From NCBI RefSeq assembly GCF_938015785.1, contig NZ_CALLWC010000073.1:1-24109 (forward strand): a stretch of DNA of 24,109 nt, read 5' to 3'. Below are positions 1 to 6,924 of the stretch, one piece after another. A program made the translations under genes and the position numbers. The stretch comes from an uncultured Campylobacter sp. (GTDB taxonomy: Bacteria; Campylobacterota; Campylobacteria; Campylobacterales; Campylobacteraceae). The first letter of the stretch is position 1; each line of letters starts with the position of its first letter. Under the pieces are notes generated by a model. It was given only the letters and a program-made list of their open reading frames with translations. It was not told the DNA's origin and made no database searches.

Positions 1-93
1 TAAAATTTAAGGCGCTTGAAATTTTAAAATTTAGAATTCGGGTTTAAAATTTCAAAGTTTTGCAATACGATCTGTTTGGTTTGTCGTATCCGA

Positions 94-297
94 TATCTCT
101 TGGGGGTGAATTTCACTGCGTATAAATAGATTTCGGCGCGATTTTAAATTTTTAAAACTCGCTGTGGTTTGAAACCGGCTAGCAATCAAGCAAAGTGCAA
201 GAAACAATAGAGTAGAATTCTATCCCGTTGGGAGTTACAGCTCATTTTCCACTATCTTTAAATTTAACTTCAATTTTGTCCCGTTGGGATTTGAAAC
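94..297 (+). CRISPR. Possible degenerate CRISPR remnant (no cas genes in window)
   Basis: The best copy, ending at 297, reads GTCCCGTTGGGATTTGAAAC (278-297). CCC-GTT-GGG can form the small hairpin, and the ATTTGAAAC end matches the usual 3' handle of type I/III CRISPR repeats. A second copy at 224-240 shares the CCCGTTGGGA core and has a worn 3' end. A third, ending at 175, keeps TGTGGTTTGAAAC. A fourth, weaker one lies near 94-116 (TATCTCTTGGGGGTGAA). The cores fall about 56-66 bp apart, as expected for repeat plus spacer, but the copies differ too much for a live array. The CRISPR reading is inference. It could also be a chance family of A/T-rich repeats. Confidence 0.35.
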
Positions 298-382
298 ATT
301 TCAAGAGTATTTAAAATTATAGTTCACACCTAGGTAAAATTCTATTTAGTTAAAACTTAGTATTCCAAGGCGTGGAGCCTGT

Positions 383-406
383 TTTTGGAATTTTAAAATT
401 CCAAAA
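383..406. repeat. Perfect 24-bp palindrome
   Basis: Positions 383-406 read identically on both strands: TTTTGGAATTTT followed by its exact reverse complement. It lies about 65 bp upstream of the LolC/E-like start codon. It is an extended form of the AAATTTTAAAATTT word that recurs in the spacers, for example near 1690, 14625, 19300 and 20375. It could be an operator or a cruciform-prone repeat. No T-tract follows that would make it a clear terminator. Confidence 0.6.
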
Positions 407-469
407 TACTTAAAATTTCACATAGAATTTAGTGCCAAATTTTATGTAAAATTTTACAAGGACGGCTTT

Positions 470-1660
470 TTGGTAAAGTATTTATTATTCAAATATCTCA
501 GATTCGATCGCTCTCAGCCTTTCATTACGCTTTCGGCGCTGCTTGCGTTCTTGGGCGTCGGCGTGGGGCTTACGGTGCTGATCGTCGCGATGGCGATAAT
601 GAACGGTTTCGATAAGGAATTTGAGCGCAAGCTCTTTACGATGAACTACCCGATCACGATCCACAGCCACTTTCGCGGCGGCATTTCAAAAGACGACGTG
701 GAGGGGCTGCGGGCGGACTTTCCAGATCTGATCTTTAGCCCGTATATCAGCTCGCAAGTCATCGCCAAAGGCGGCGAGAAGCTCGAGGGCGGGCTGATTT
801 TCGGCGTAAATTTAAACGACGAAAAGCGCATCAACTCCGTCGTCGCGGCAGGCGCCAAAGACGCCAATCTAACGGATTACGGCATAATGATAGGGCGCGG
901 GATCAAAGATGAGTTTATGCTGGATGAGGGCGGCAAGATCACGATGATTTTTACGAAGAGCGATCCTGGCGGCTTTGCGCTGATCCCTAAGATGAAGCGC
1001 TTTGACGTGCGCGCGGATTTTAGCTCCGGGCTGATCGCCTACGACAAGGCGTATTCCTACGCGGACGCGAGCGATCTAGCCAAAATTTTGGGCTACGACG
1101 AGGGGACATTCGACGGCGTGCATGTTTTTTCAAACGATCCGTTTAAGGATCTGGAGCGCATCAAAAAAAGCCTCCCCGGCGGTGCTAGCGCCGTGGGCTG
1201 GTGGCAGCAAAACGGCAATTTTTTCAGCGCCCTTGCGCTTGAAAAGCGCGCGCTTTTCATCGTGCTGATGCTAATAATCCTAGTCGCGAGCCTAAATATC
1301 GTAAGCTCGCTTCTGATGACCGTGATGAACCGCCGCCAAGAGATCGCGCTTTTACTTAGCCTGGGCGCCAGCAAAAAGGAGGTTAAGAGGACCTTTTTTG
1401 CGCTCGGAGCCACGATCGGCGGCGGCGGCATCATATTCGGGCTCGTTTTGGGCCTATTTGGCGTGTGGCTGCTCGGAAGCTTCGACATCGTAAATCTACC
1501 GGCCGACGTTTACGGAAGCTCGAAGCTGCCGATGGAGCTTTCGCTAGGCGATTTGGCGATGATTTTAATCGGCGCGGTGCTTATCGTAGCGCTATCGTCA
1601 TGGTATCCGGCGAAAAAAGCCACGCAGATCGACGTATTGCAAACGCTGCGCAACGAGTAA
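470..1660 (+). CDS. lolC: LolC/LolE-family lipoprotein-release ABC permease
   Basis: This is an inner-membrane permease of the MacB/FtsX superfamily. It would work with a LolD-type ATPase to release lipoproteins from the inner membrane towards LolA. The 396-residue length fits LolC/E (about 400). The order is: first membrane segment at residues 18-45, a large periplasmic domain to about 260, then three C-terminal membrane segments (about 263-288, 310-335, 358-380). The loop NRRQEIALLLSLGAS and the end PAKKATQIDVLQTLR are typical of the family. The start is TTG, supported by AAGGA seven bases upstream. No lolD is adjacent, so the ATPase must be elsewhere. Campylobacter usually has a single LolC/E-like permease (LolF type), so the C/E choice is nominal. 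From memory, the C. jejuni equivalent lies beside secA, which would be outside this window. Confidence 0.85.
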   Translation: MVKYLLFKYLRFDRSQPFITLSALLAFLGVGVGLTVLIVAMAIMNGFDKEFERKLFTMNYPITIHSHFRGGISKDDVEGLRADFPDLIFSPYISSQVIAKGGEKLEGGLIFGVNLNDEKRINSVVAAGAKDANLTDYGIMIGRGIKDEFMLDEGGKITMIFTKSDPGGFALIPKMKRFDVRADFSSGLIAYDKAYSYADASDLAKILGYDEGTFDGVHVFSNDPFKDLERIKKSLPGGASAVGWWQQNGNFFSALALEKRALFIVLMLIILVASLNIVSSLLMTVMNRRQEIALLLSLGASKKEVKRTFFALGATIGGGGIIFGLVLGLFGVWLLGSFDIVNLPADVYGSSKLPMELSLGDLAMILIGAVLIVALSSWYPAKKATQIDVLQTLRNE

Positions 1661-2013
1661 ATTTAAACGCGGCGCCTTTAAAATTCGGCGAAATTTTAAA
1701 ATTCCAAAGCGGCGCGGTTGTATTTAGCAGTGTATTTAGCGCGGCATTTCGACGCGCAAAATAGAAGCTACGCGATCTTGCACGGCGCGCATAGCGTAAA
1801 ATCGCACTAAATACGATTTGAGTCGCCAGAATTTTAATTTTTTAGCGAAATTGTAAGCTGCGCGAAGCCTAAATTTTGACGAAATTTGTGTCGTTAGAAT
1901 TCGCCAAAATTTTAAATTTCAAAGGGGATAAAATTTTTATGAGTGCTTTGAAAAATTTTATGAAATTTTGCAACCAATCAAAGATAAAATTATAAAAATT
2001 TTGAAAAGGATAT
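1661..2013. other. Non-coding spacer with A/T repeat words
   Basis: No supportable gene. The stretch holds dispersed words such as GAAATTTTAAAATTCC (about 1690) and CAAAATTTTAAATTTC (about 1905), mixed with short GC-rich pieces (GCGGCGC). An 18-codon ATG frame at 1939-1995 has only a distant AAGGGG and is not called. Confidence 0.5.
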
Positions 2014-2151
2014 ATGGTGAAAAAGATCGTTTTGTTTCTGTGTGCGGCGCTGTTTCTATGCGGCTGCTCTAGGAGCGGACCGCAAGATGTCCCAGAGCCA
2101 GAGCGAAATAAGGCGCCGAGCCACCATTATACAGGCTACTATTATGCATAG
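2014..2151 (+). CDS. Small putative lipoprotein (45 aa)
   Basis: A short ORF encodes a lipoprotein signal peptide: two lysines after the start, a hydrophobic stretch and the lipobox FLCGC with the lipidated Cys at residue 18. A short mature part rich in Pro, Glu and His/Tyr follows (HHYTGYYYA). AAAGGA sits just upstream. The overlapping GTG at 2017 has the better spacing and may be the real start. Reading past the TAG at 2149, the same frame continues for 20 more plausible codons, ending YETFNGEKMETL before a TAG at 2212, so this could be a truncated form of a 66-residue protein. Function unknown. Lipoprotein targeting follows from the lipobox rule; everything else is open. Confidence 0.55.
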   Translation: MVKKIVLFLCAALFLCGCSRSGPQDVPEPERNKAPSHHYTGYYYA

Positions 2152-2458
2152 CGTATATTGCGCGGCGGGCGACGATACGAGACGTTTAACGGCGAGAAAA
2201 TGGAAACATTGTAGTTTTTGCTCAAATAAGGCTTCATTCCGCAATGCAAGCCTTAGCAGCGTTGCAGCCTGAATATAGCGGTGTCAAGGTGTCCATCCGT
2301 CTATAATGACGATAAAATTTAGGCTTATTTGAGCAGGCTTAAATTTAGGACGAAATTCTTTTTAAAATTCTTTCAAATTCCCATAAAATCCCGCTGAATA
2401 AATCTAAATTTTATAAATTTTAGGGTAACATTTGCCTTATTTTTCAAAAAGGCTTTAA
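2152..2458. other. Spacer between small lipoprotein and folD, with a 12-bp inverted repeat
   Basis: Apart from the possible read-through extension up to 2214, no gene is seen. GCTCAAATAAG at 2220-2230 recurs inverted at 2325-2335 (CTTATTTGAGC), separated by about 95 bases. AAAAAGG at 2446-2452 is the ribosome binding site of folD. The A/T-rich stretch 2380-2440 presumably holds the promoter of the folD operon, but I cannot place a -10 box with confidence. Confidence 0.45.
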
Positions 2459-3316
2459 ATGACTTTAATCGACGGCAAAAGCATAAGCGCGAAGGTAAAA
2501 GATGAGATCAAATCGGACGCTTCGGATCTTGCCGCAAAGGGCGTAAAGCCCGCGCTGGCGGTGATTTTAGTAGGCGAGGATGCGGCGAGCAAGACCTATG
2601 TCGCGAGCAAGGAAAAAGCCTGTGCCGCCTGCGGGATCCGCTCCGTAGCGCACCGCTTGAGCTCCAACGTGAGCGAGGCAGCGCTTTTAGAACTGATAGA
2701 AAATTTAAACGAAGACGAAAGTATCGACGGCATTTTGGTGCAGTTGCCGCTTCCAAAACATATCGATACGAATAAAATTTTAGAAAAAATAAGCCCGCAA
2801 AAGGACGTGGACGGATTTAGCGCGATAAACGTAGGCAAGCTTACTAGCGGGCTTGCGGACGGTTTTGTGCCTTGCACTCCGCTTGGCGTGATGCGCCTGC
2901 TTGAGGAATACGGCGTGCAGATAGCGGGTAAAAACGCCGTCGTGCTGGGTCGTAGCAATATCGTAGGAAAGCCGATGGCTAGCCTGCTTCTAAATGCCGA
3001 CGCTACCGTCACTATCGCTCATAGTAAGACGAAAAACCTAAAGCAACTTTGCGCAGACGCCGATATTTTGGTCGTGGCGGTCGGCAAGGCGCATTTTGTG
3101 GGCGCCGATATGGTAAAACAAGGCGCAGTGGTGATCGACGTAGGGATCAATCGCGGCGAGGACGGCAAGCTAAGAGGCGACGTCGATTTTGAAGCAGTCG
3201 CGCCGAAATGCTCGTTCATCACGCCCGTGCCCGGAGGCGTGGGGCCGATGACGATTGCGATGCTTTTGAACAACACGATAAAATCGGCGAAAAATCGCTT
3301 AAGACAAAGAGCCTAA
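2459..3316 (+). CDS. folD: Bifunctional methylene-THF dehydrogenase / methenyl-THF cyclohydrolase FolD
   Basis: Cytoplasmic enzyme that interconverts 5,10-methylene-, 5,10-methenyl- and 10-formyl-tetrahydrofolate with NADP, feeding purine and formyl-Met synthesis. The 285-residue length is normal. Family marks are visible: SKTYVASKEKA with the catalytic Tyr47/Lys51 pair, DGILVQLPLP near 90-99, PQKDVDGF near 112-119, the nucleotide-binding GRSNIVGKP near 165, and the closing PVPGGVGPMT near 258-267. ATG with AAAAAGG upstream. The stop codon directly touches the ATG of lepB, so this is the first gene of a tight operon. The folD-lepB pairing is also known in C. jejuni. Confidence 0.96.
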   Translation: MTLIDGKSISAKVKDEIKSDASDLAAKGVKPALAVILVGEDAASKTYVASKEKACAACGIRSVAHRLSSNVSEAALLELIENLNEDESIDGILVQLPLPKHIDTNKILEKISPQKDVDGFSAINVGKLTSGLADGFVPCTPLGVMRLLEEYGVQIAGKNAVVLGRSNIVGKPMASLLLNADATVTIAHSKTKNLKQLCADADILVVAVGKAHFVGADMVKQGAVVIDVGINRGEDGKLRGDVDFEAVAPKCSFITPVPGGVGPMTIAMLLNNTIKSAKNRLRQRA

Positions 3317-4162
3317 ATGAAAATACTAAGCAAAATTTATCACTTTTTATCAAGTTGGACGGGGACGGTCATCGTCGTTTTATTCGTCATTCTTTTTGTT
3401 GCGCAAGCCTTCGTGATCCCCAGCGGATCGATGCGCACTACGCTTTTGGAGGGTGATTTTTTATTCGTTAAAAAATTTAGCTACGGCATCCCGACTCCGC
3501 ATATTCCCTTTGTAGAGTGGCAGGTAGCTCCTGATAGCGACGGAGATGGGCATATCATCCGTGGCGAGGGTCCGAAGCGCGGCGACATCGTGGTTTTTCG
3601 CTATCCGCTTAATGAAAAAATGCACTTTGTAAAGCGAAATTTTGCCGTAGGCGGTGACGAGGTGATATTTGATCTGAATAATTTCTACCTTCGTCCGCAT
3701 GAAGGCGACGAGTTCATTGCCGCAAACTACGATGCTCGCGACATTGTGATTTTGGGTGGCGAAAAATATGTTAAAGAGCCGTATAAATTTAAGGGCATTC
3801 ACTACGACCCTAATGCTAAGAACTCGATGCTAACAAATGTCAAAATCGCACTTGAGAAGGGTGAATTTTCTATGAAGCCCATTAGTCTAAGCGAAATTCC
3901 TCACAGCTTCGAAGCTGCGGGGATAAGCTTCAATGCCTTTTACATCAAAGTGCCGCAGGATGAGTATTTTATGATAGGCGATAATCGAAATAATTCCGCC
4001 GATAGCCGCTTTTGGGGTCCGGTACCTTATCGTCTGATCGTCGGCAAGCCGTGGTTTACATATTTTAGTATCGATGCCGATCGCAAGATCCGCTGGGAGC
4101 GAATCGGGCGCTTCGTCGATACCTTGCAAAACGATGAGAGCCTAATCTATGAGCAAAAATAA
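3317..4162 (+). CDS. lepB: Signal peptidase I (LepB/LepP)
   Basis: Inner-membrane serine protease that removes signal peptides from exported proteins on the periplasmic side. There is one N-terminal membrane segment (residues about 16-34). The catalytic Ser38 follows in IPSGSM, the catalytic Lys106 is in HFVKRNFAVGGD, and the late box GDNRNNSADSRFWG is present. At 281 residues it has the size of epsilonproteobacterial LepP. The ATG abuts the folD stop, so translation is probably coupled. Nine bases separate it from rpiB. Confidence 0.95.
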   Translation: MKILSKIYHFLSSWTGTVIVVLFVILFVAQAFVIPSGSMRTTLLEGDFLFVKKFSYGIPTPHIPFVEWQVAPDSDGDGHIIRGEGPKRGDIVVFRYPLNEKMHFVKRNFAVGGDEVIFDLNNFYLRPHEGDEFIAANYDARDIVILGGEKYVKEPYKFKGIHYDPNAKNSMLTNVKIALEKGEFSMKPISLSEIPHSFEAAGISFNAFYIKVPQDEYFMIGDNRNNSADSRFWGPVPYRLIVGKPWFTYFSIDADRKIRWERIGRFVDTLQNDESLIYEQK

Positions 4163-4171
4163 GGAGCGGCA

Positions 4172-5521
4172 ATGCAAATAAATAAAATTTTCATAGCGAG
4201 CGATCATGCGGGCTTTCATGCCAAAGAGCAAGCCAAAAAAGCGCTCGCCACTTTGGGTTACGAAGCGGTCGATCTTGGCACTCATAGTGCCGAAGCGAGC
4301 GTGGATTATCCCGATTTTGCAGGCACGTTGGCGGATAAAATTTTAGCCGAATGTGAAGCCTGCGCGCGAAGTGAAAATTTTAAAGAAAGTAGCGACATAA
4401 ATTCTCCTGCAGCCGCGGAAAATTCCGAAGCGGGCGGTAACGAAAATTTTGTCGCAAGTATAAACGGCTGCGGAAATTTTAACGACGCCGTACAATGTAG
4501 CGAGAAAAATGAAAATTTTAACATTATAAAAAACGCTAGTCGTCAAAATTTTAACGCTAGCGAAAGCATGACTACCTGCGTAAACGCAGCCGTAAGCCAG
4601 AATGCGAGCAAAGATAAAATTTTAAATTCCACCGACTACGGCATTTACGGCGTTTTGATTTGCGGTACGGGCATCGGTATCAGCATCGCCGCAAACCGCC
4701 GCGCTCACATCCGCTGCGCGCTGTGTCATGACGCAACGAGCGCTAGACTAGCTAGAGAGCACAACGACGCCAACGTCCTAGCCTTCGGCGAGCGATTAAT
4801 GGGCGCGCTAGTGATTGAGGATATAATTAGGGCGTTTTTTAGCACCGATTTTGCGGGCGGTAGGCACATTAAGCGCGTCGCAAAGCTAGGTGCTTGCGGC
4901 AGTGCGAATTTCATGCTTGGATTTGACGAATCGAATTCCATTCAGAACTCCGCTCAAAATTTTGCAGAACAAAGCTGTGACGCTAATTTAAACGGACGAA
5001 ATTCCAAATTAAGCTTCGGTGGTAAAAACCCTTCTAGCAAAAATCCCATCGACACGGATTCCGCGTCAAATTTTGCGCGGAGCCTTAACGATAAAAATTC
5101 CTTATTTACCGGCGAGAATTCCTTGATAAGCTTTGGTGGCGCACATCATATAAATTTAAATTCTGCGCACGCAAAGATAATCTTTGATGGGAAAAATCCA
5201 TTGGGTAAAAATTCTACTAGTGCAAATTCTACGTTAAATTTTACGCGCGAGAGCGTTTGTGAGAAAAATTTTGCTCAAAAAGCTAGCCGCAAAGATTTTG
5301 TCGGTTTGAACCCAGCAATTATAAATTTCAAGGCTACAAATTCCGTCTGTGTGAGCGTTAAGCGAGAAAACGCAAATTGCGCTAGTGCGAGTTTAACAGA
5401 TGAGAATTCTGCTATTACGAGCGTAAATTCAAAGGGAGCAAATCTTTCTAGTGTGTATTTTAACGCAACACTCGCTACTATACGCCGCTTTGCAAATCCA
5501 AATGAAGGAGGCGAGCAATGA
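4172..5521 (+). CDS. rpiB: Ribose-5-phosphate isomerase B with a large insertion and a long low-complexity tail
   Basis: RpiB interconverts ribose-5-phosphate and ribulose-5-phosphate in the pentose phosphate pathway. The core is intact but split. Residues 1-60 carry SDHAGF and the DYPDFA segment. Residues 154-240 carry the catalytic-Cys loop LICGTGIGISIAANR (Cys164), REHNDANVLAFG (His197) and GGRHIKRV. Normal RpiB is about 150 residues; this one is 449. The excess is an insertion at about 61-153 and a C-terminal extension at about 241-449. Both are rich in Asn, Ser, Ala and Lys and repeat (E/K/Q)N(F/S) units, encoded by AAATTTT and AAATTCC words that also fill the non-coding spacers. The tail has internal repeats (residues 281-304 against 337-360). 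ATG with AAGGAG upstream. It overlaps the next gene by 4 nt, and the last codons of the tail supply that gene's GGAGG. Identity is certain; whether the extra parts are kept in the protein is unknown. Confidence 0.93.
   Translation: MQINKIFIASDHAGFHAKEQAKKALATLGYEAVDLGTHSAEASVDYPDFAGTLADKILAECEACARSENFKESSDINSPAAAENSEAGGNENFVASINGCGNFNDAVQCSEKNENFNIIKNASRQNFNASESMTTCVNAAVSQNASKDKILNSTDYGIYGVLICGTGIGISIAANRRAHIRCALCHDATSARLAREHNDANVLAFGERLMGALVIEDIIRAFFSTDFAGGRHIKRVAKLGACGSANFMLGFDESNSIQNSAQNFAEQSCDANLNGRNSKLSFGGKNPSSKNPIDTDSASNFARSLNDKNSLFTGENSLISFGGAHHINLNSAHAKIIFDGKNPLGKNSTSANSTLNFTRESVCEKNFAQKASRKDFVGLNPAIINFKATNSVCVSVKRENANCASASLTDENSAITSVNSKGANLSSVYFNATLATIRRFANPNEGGEQ
4352..4630 (+). repeat. 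Low-complexity in-frame insertion inside rpiB
   Basis: Codons 61-153 of rpiB have no counterpart in ordinary RpiB. They interrupt the fold just before the catalytic-Cys loop. The DNA repeatedly shows GAAAATTTT, GGAAATTTTAACG, CAAAATTTTAACG and AAAATTTTAAATTCC, always in the same phase so that AATTTT is read Asn-Phe. The same words are the commonest motifs of the non-coding spacers. Boundaries are approximate, from memory of the family core. Confidence 0.7.
4892..5518 (+). repeat. Low-complexity repetitive 3' extension of rpiB
   Basis: Codons 241-449 lie beyond the normal RpiB end. AAAAATTCC, GCAAATTCT and AAATTTTG(A)C words recur in one phase. Protein repeats are visible: residues 281-304 and 337-360 share F-x-G-K-N-P, K-N and N-F-x-R in register (offset 56 residues), and G-x-N-S-x-x-S-F-G-G occurs at 275 and 314 (offset 39). 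This suggests growth by local duplication. Confidence 0.65.
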
Positions 5522-5760
5522 GCGTAGTATTAGGCGTTTTAGCGCTATTTTTTGCAGCACTACTTATTCTATCGATACGAAAAAATTCTAAAATTTACGC
5601 CTTACTTCGAAAGAGCGAAGAAAGAATTTCAAAGCTTAAAAGCGATAACGAAAAGCTCAAAACTGCCCTTCGCTTCGGCATTGAGGCCCTGCAAAATGAG
5701 GAGAGCGAAAACTGCAGCTTAAAAATCCAAAACGCAAGATTGAAAAGAGGTAAGCTATGA
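5518..5760 (+). CDS. Small membrane-anchored coiled-coil protein (80 aa)
   Basis: Function unknown. Residues 2-20 form one hydrophobic membrane segment. Residues about 26-75 are charged, Leu-rich and heptad-like (SEERISKLKSDNEKLKTAL), so a cytoplasmic coiled coil is likely. The ATG overlaps the rpiB stop (ATGA) and is preceded by GGAGG inside rpiB. Its own TGA overlaps the apt ATG in the same way, so all three are probably translationally coupled. A small membrane protein at this place is, from memory, also present in C. jejuni between rpiB and apt, which supports its being a real gene. Confidence 0.8.
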   Translation: MSVVLGVLALFFAALLILSIRKNSKIYALLRKSEERISKLKSDNEKLKTALRFGIEALQNEESENCSLKIQNARLKRGKL

Positions 5761-6305
5761 AAAGTCTAAGCAACGAGCAAAAAAGCTATTTATTTCGCTC
5801 GATCCGCACCGTGCGCGACTTCCCAAAGCCCGGTATTTTGTTTTACGATATCACGACGCTCGTAGGCGATCGCGAGGCGTTTAATTTCCTGCTTGATCAT
5901 CTAGCCGAGCGCTACGCTGATTACGGACTTGATTACATAGTAGGCATAGAAAGTCGCGGATTTATTTTTGCAGCGGCACTTGCTGCGAGGTTGAGGGTCG
6001 CTTTTGTGCCGATTAGAAAGCCAAAGAAGCTCCCTTATATCACGATTTCGCAAAAATACAGCCTTGAATATGGCTTCGATCAGGTCGAGATGCACGTGGA
6101 TGCATTCTCCGGCGTGCAAGATGCCAAGGTTCTGTTAATTGATGATCTAATAGCCACCGGAGGCACCGCACGAGCGGCATTAGATCTCATCGCGCAGACG
6201 CAGGCTAAATGCGTCGAGGCGTGCTTTTTATTAAATTTGCGCGAGTTAAACGATCTAGGCGAATTTTCGCGCCGCACAAACGTTTATTGCGTTTTAGAGG
6301 CGTAA
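5757..6305 (+). CDS. apt: Adenine phosphoribosyltransferase
   Basis: Cytoplasmic purine-salvage enzyme that makes AMP from adenine and PRPP. The 182-residue length is normal. The N-terminal part has RTVRDFPKPGILFYDITTL, the central part IVGIESRGFIF, and the PRPP-binding loop VLLIDDLIATGGTA lies at residues 125-138. ATG overlaps the upstream stop by 4 nt. One base separates its TAA from the TTG start of the DedA gene. Confidence 0.96.
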   Translation: MKSLSNEQKSYLFRSIRTVRDFPKPGILFYDITTLVGDREAFNFLLDHLAERYADYGLDYIVGIESRGFIFAAALAARLRVAFVPIRKPKKLPYITISQKYSLEYGFDQVEMHVDAFSGVQDAKVLLIDDLIATGGTARAALDLIAQTQAKCVEACFLLNLRELNDLGEFSRRTNVYCVLEA

Positions 6306-6306
6306 T

Positions 6307-6924
6307 TTGGAAGAGCTACTTAAAAATTTATTACAACAATACCACCAATACGCCTATATCGTGCTTTTCGTTTGGTGTATTTTAGAAGGCGAAATCGCGC
6401 TGATTTTGGGCGGTATCATGGCGCACGAGGGTCATATAAATTTGCCGCTAGGTATCTTTGTCGCGGGCCTTGGGGCATTTTGCGGCGATCAGTTTTATTT
6501 TTATATCGGTCGCTACAACAAAAAATATATCAGTAAAAAGCTCGCGGCGCAGCGCCGAAAATTTGCGATTGCGCACTTGCTTTTGCAACGCTACGGTTGG
6601 CCGATAATTTTAATGCAGCGCTATATGTATGGCTTTCGCGTCATCATCCCGATGAGTATCGGCATCACTCGCTACAGCGCAAAGAAATTTGCGATTATCA
6701 ATCTTTTTAGTGCTTGGTGCTGGTCGGGTGCGACGATGGTTTTGGCGTGGTATTTCGGCGAGGAGATCTGGAGCGGGCTGCGGCTAATCGAGCAACACTG
6801 GTATTTTGCGATACCTATCATAGGCGGAATTTTATATCTATTTTTTAGGCTATTTAAACGTATGGAAAATCACTTTATGAACTCACGAAAGGAACGAGAT
6901 GAAAGTAAAACTGCTAGATCGTAA
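6307..6924 (+). CDS. DedA-family (SNARE-associated/VTT) membrane protein
   Basis: Inner-membrane protein of the DedA family; some members act in undecaprenyl-phosphate or phospholipid recycling and in membrane-potential maintenance. It has 205 residues with hydrophobic segments at about 18-38, 45-68, 120-150 and 165-185. The family region GDQFYFYIGRY and the RYMYGFRVIIPMSIGITRY stretch with its conserved arginines are present. The start is TTG, with AGAGG six bases before it, immediately after apt. Its end overlaps pepA by 26 nt. Which DedA subgroup it belongs to cannot be told from sequence alone. Confidence 0.9.
   Translation: MEELLKNLLQQYHQYAYIVLFVWCILEGEIALILGGIMAHEGHINLPLGIFVAGLGAFCGDQFYFYIGRYNKKYISKKLAAQRRKFAIAHLLLQRYGWPIILMQRYMYGFRVIIPMSIGITRYSAKKFAIINLFSAWCWSGATMVLAWYFGEEIWSGLRLIEQHWYFAIPIIGGILYLFFRLFKRMENHFMNSRKERDESKTARS

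Larger units (their letters stand above)
1..469. other. Non-coding leader upstream of the LolC/E-like gene
   Basis: No convincing coding region is seen on either strand. The stretch is A/T-rich with the AAATTTTAAAATTT-type words typical of this genome. It contains a row of partly similar elements about 60 bp apart resembling a degenerate CRISPR array (listed separately) and a perfect 24-bp palindrome at 383-406. The Shine-Dalgarno AAGGA for the next gene is at 458-462. Confidence 0.6.

Noticed and set aside
1465..1764. 99-codon plus-strand frame at the end of the LolC/E-like gene
   Set aside because: It overlaps a well-supported gene in another frame and continues into repeat-like spacer.
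1939..1995. 18-codon ATG frame that could be a leader peptide
   Set aside because: Too short, with the purine-rich stretch 12 bases away and no attenuator-like structure after it.
5518..5760. The 80-residue ORF as a mere by-product of the rpiB tail
   Set aside because: It has its own GGAGG, a membrane segment and a coiled coil, overlaps both neighbours by ATGA, and a similar gene is remembered at this place in C. jejuni.
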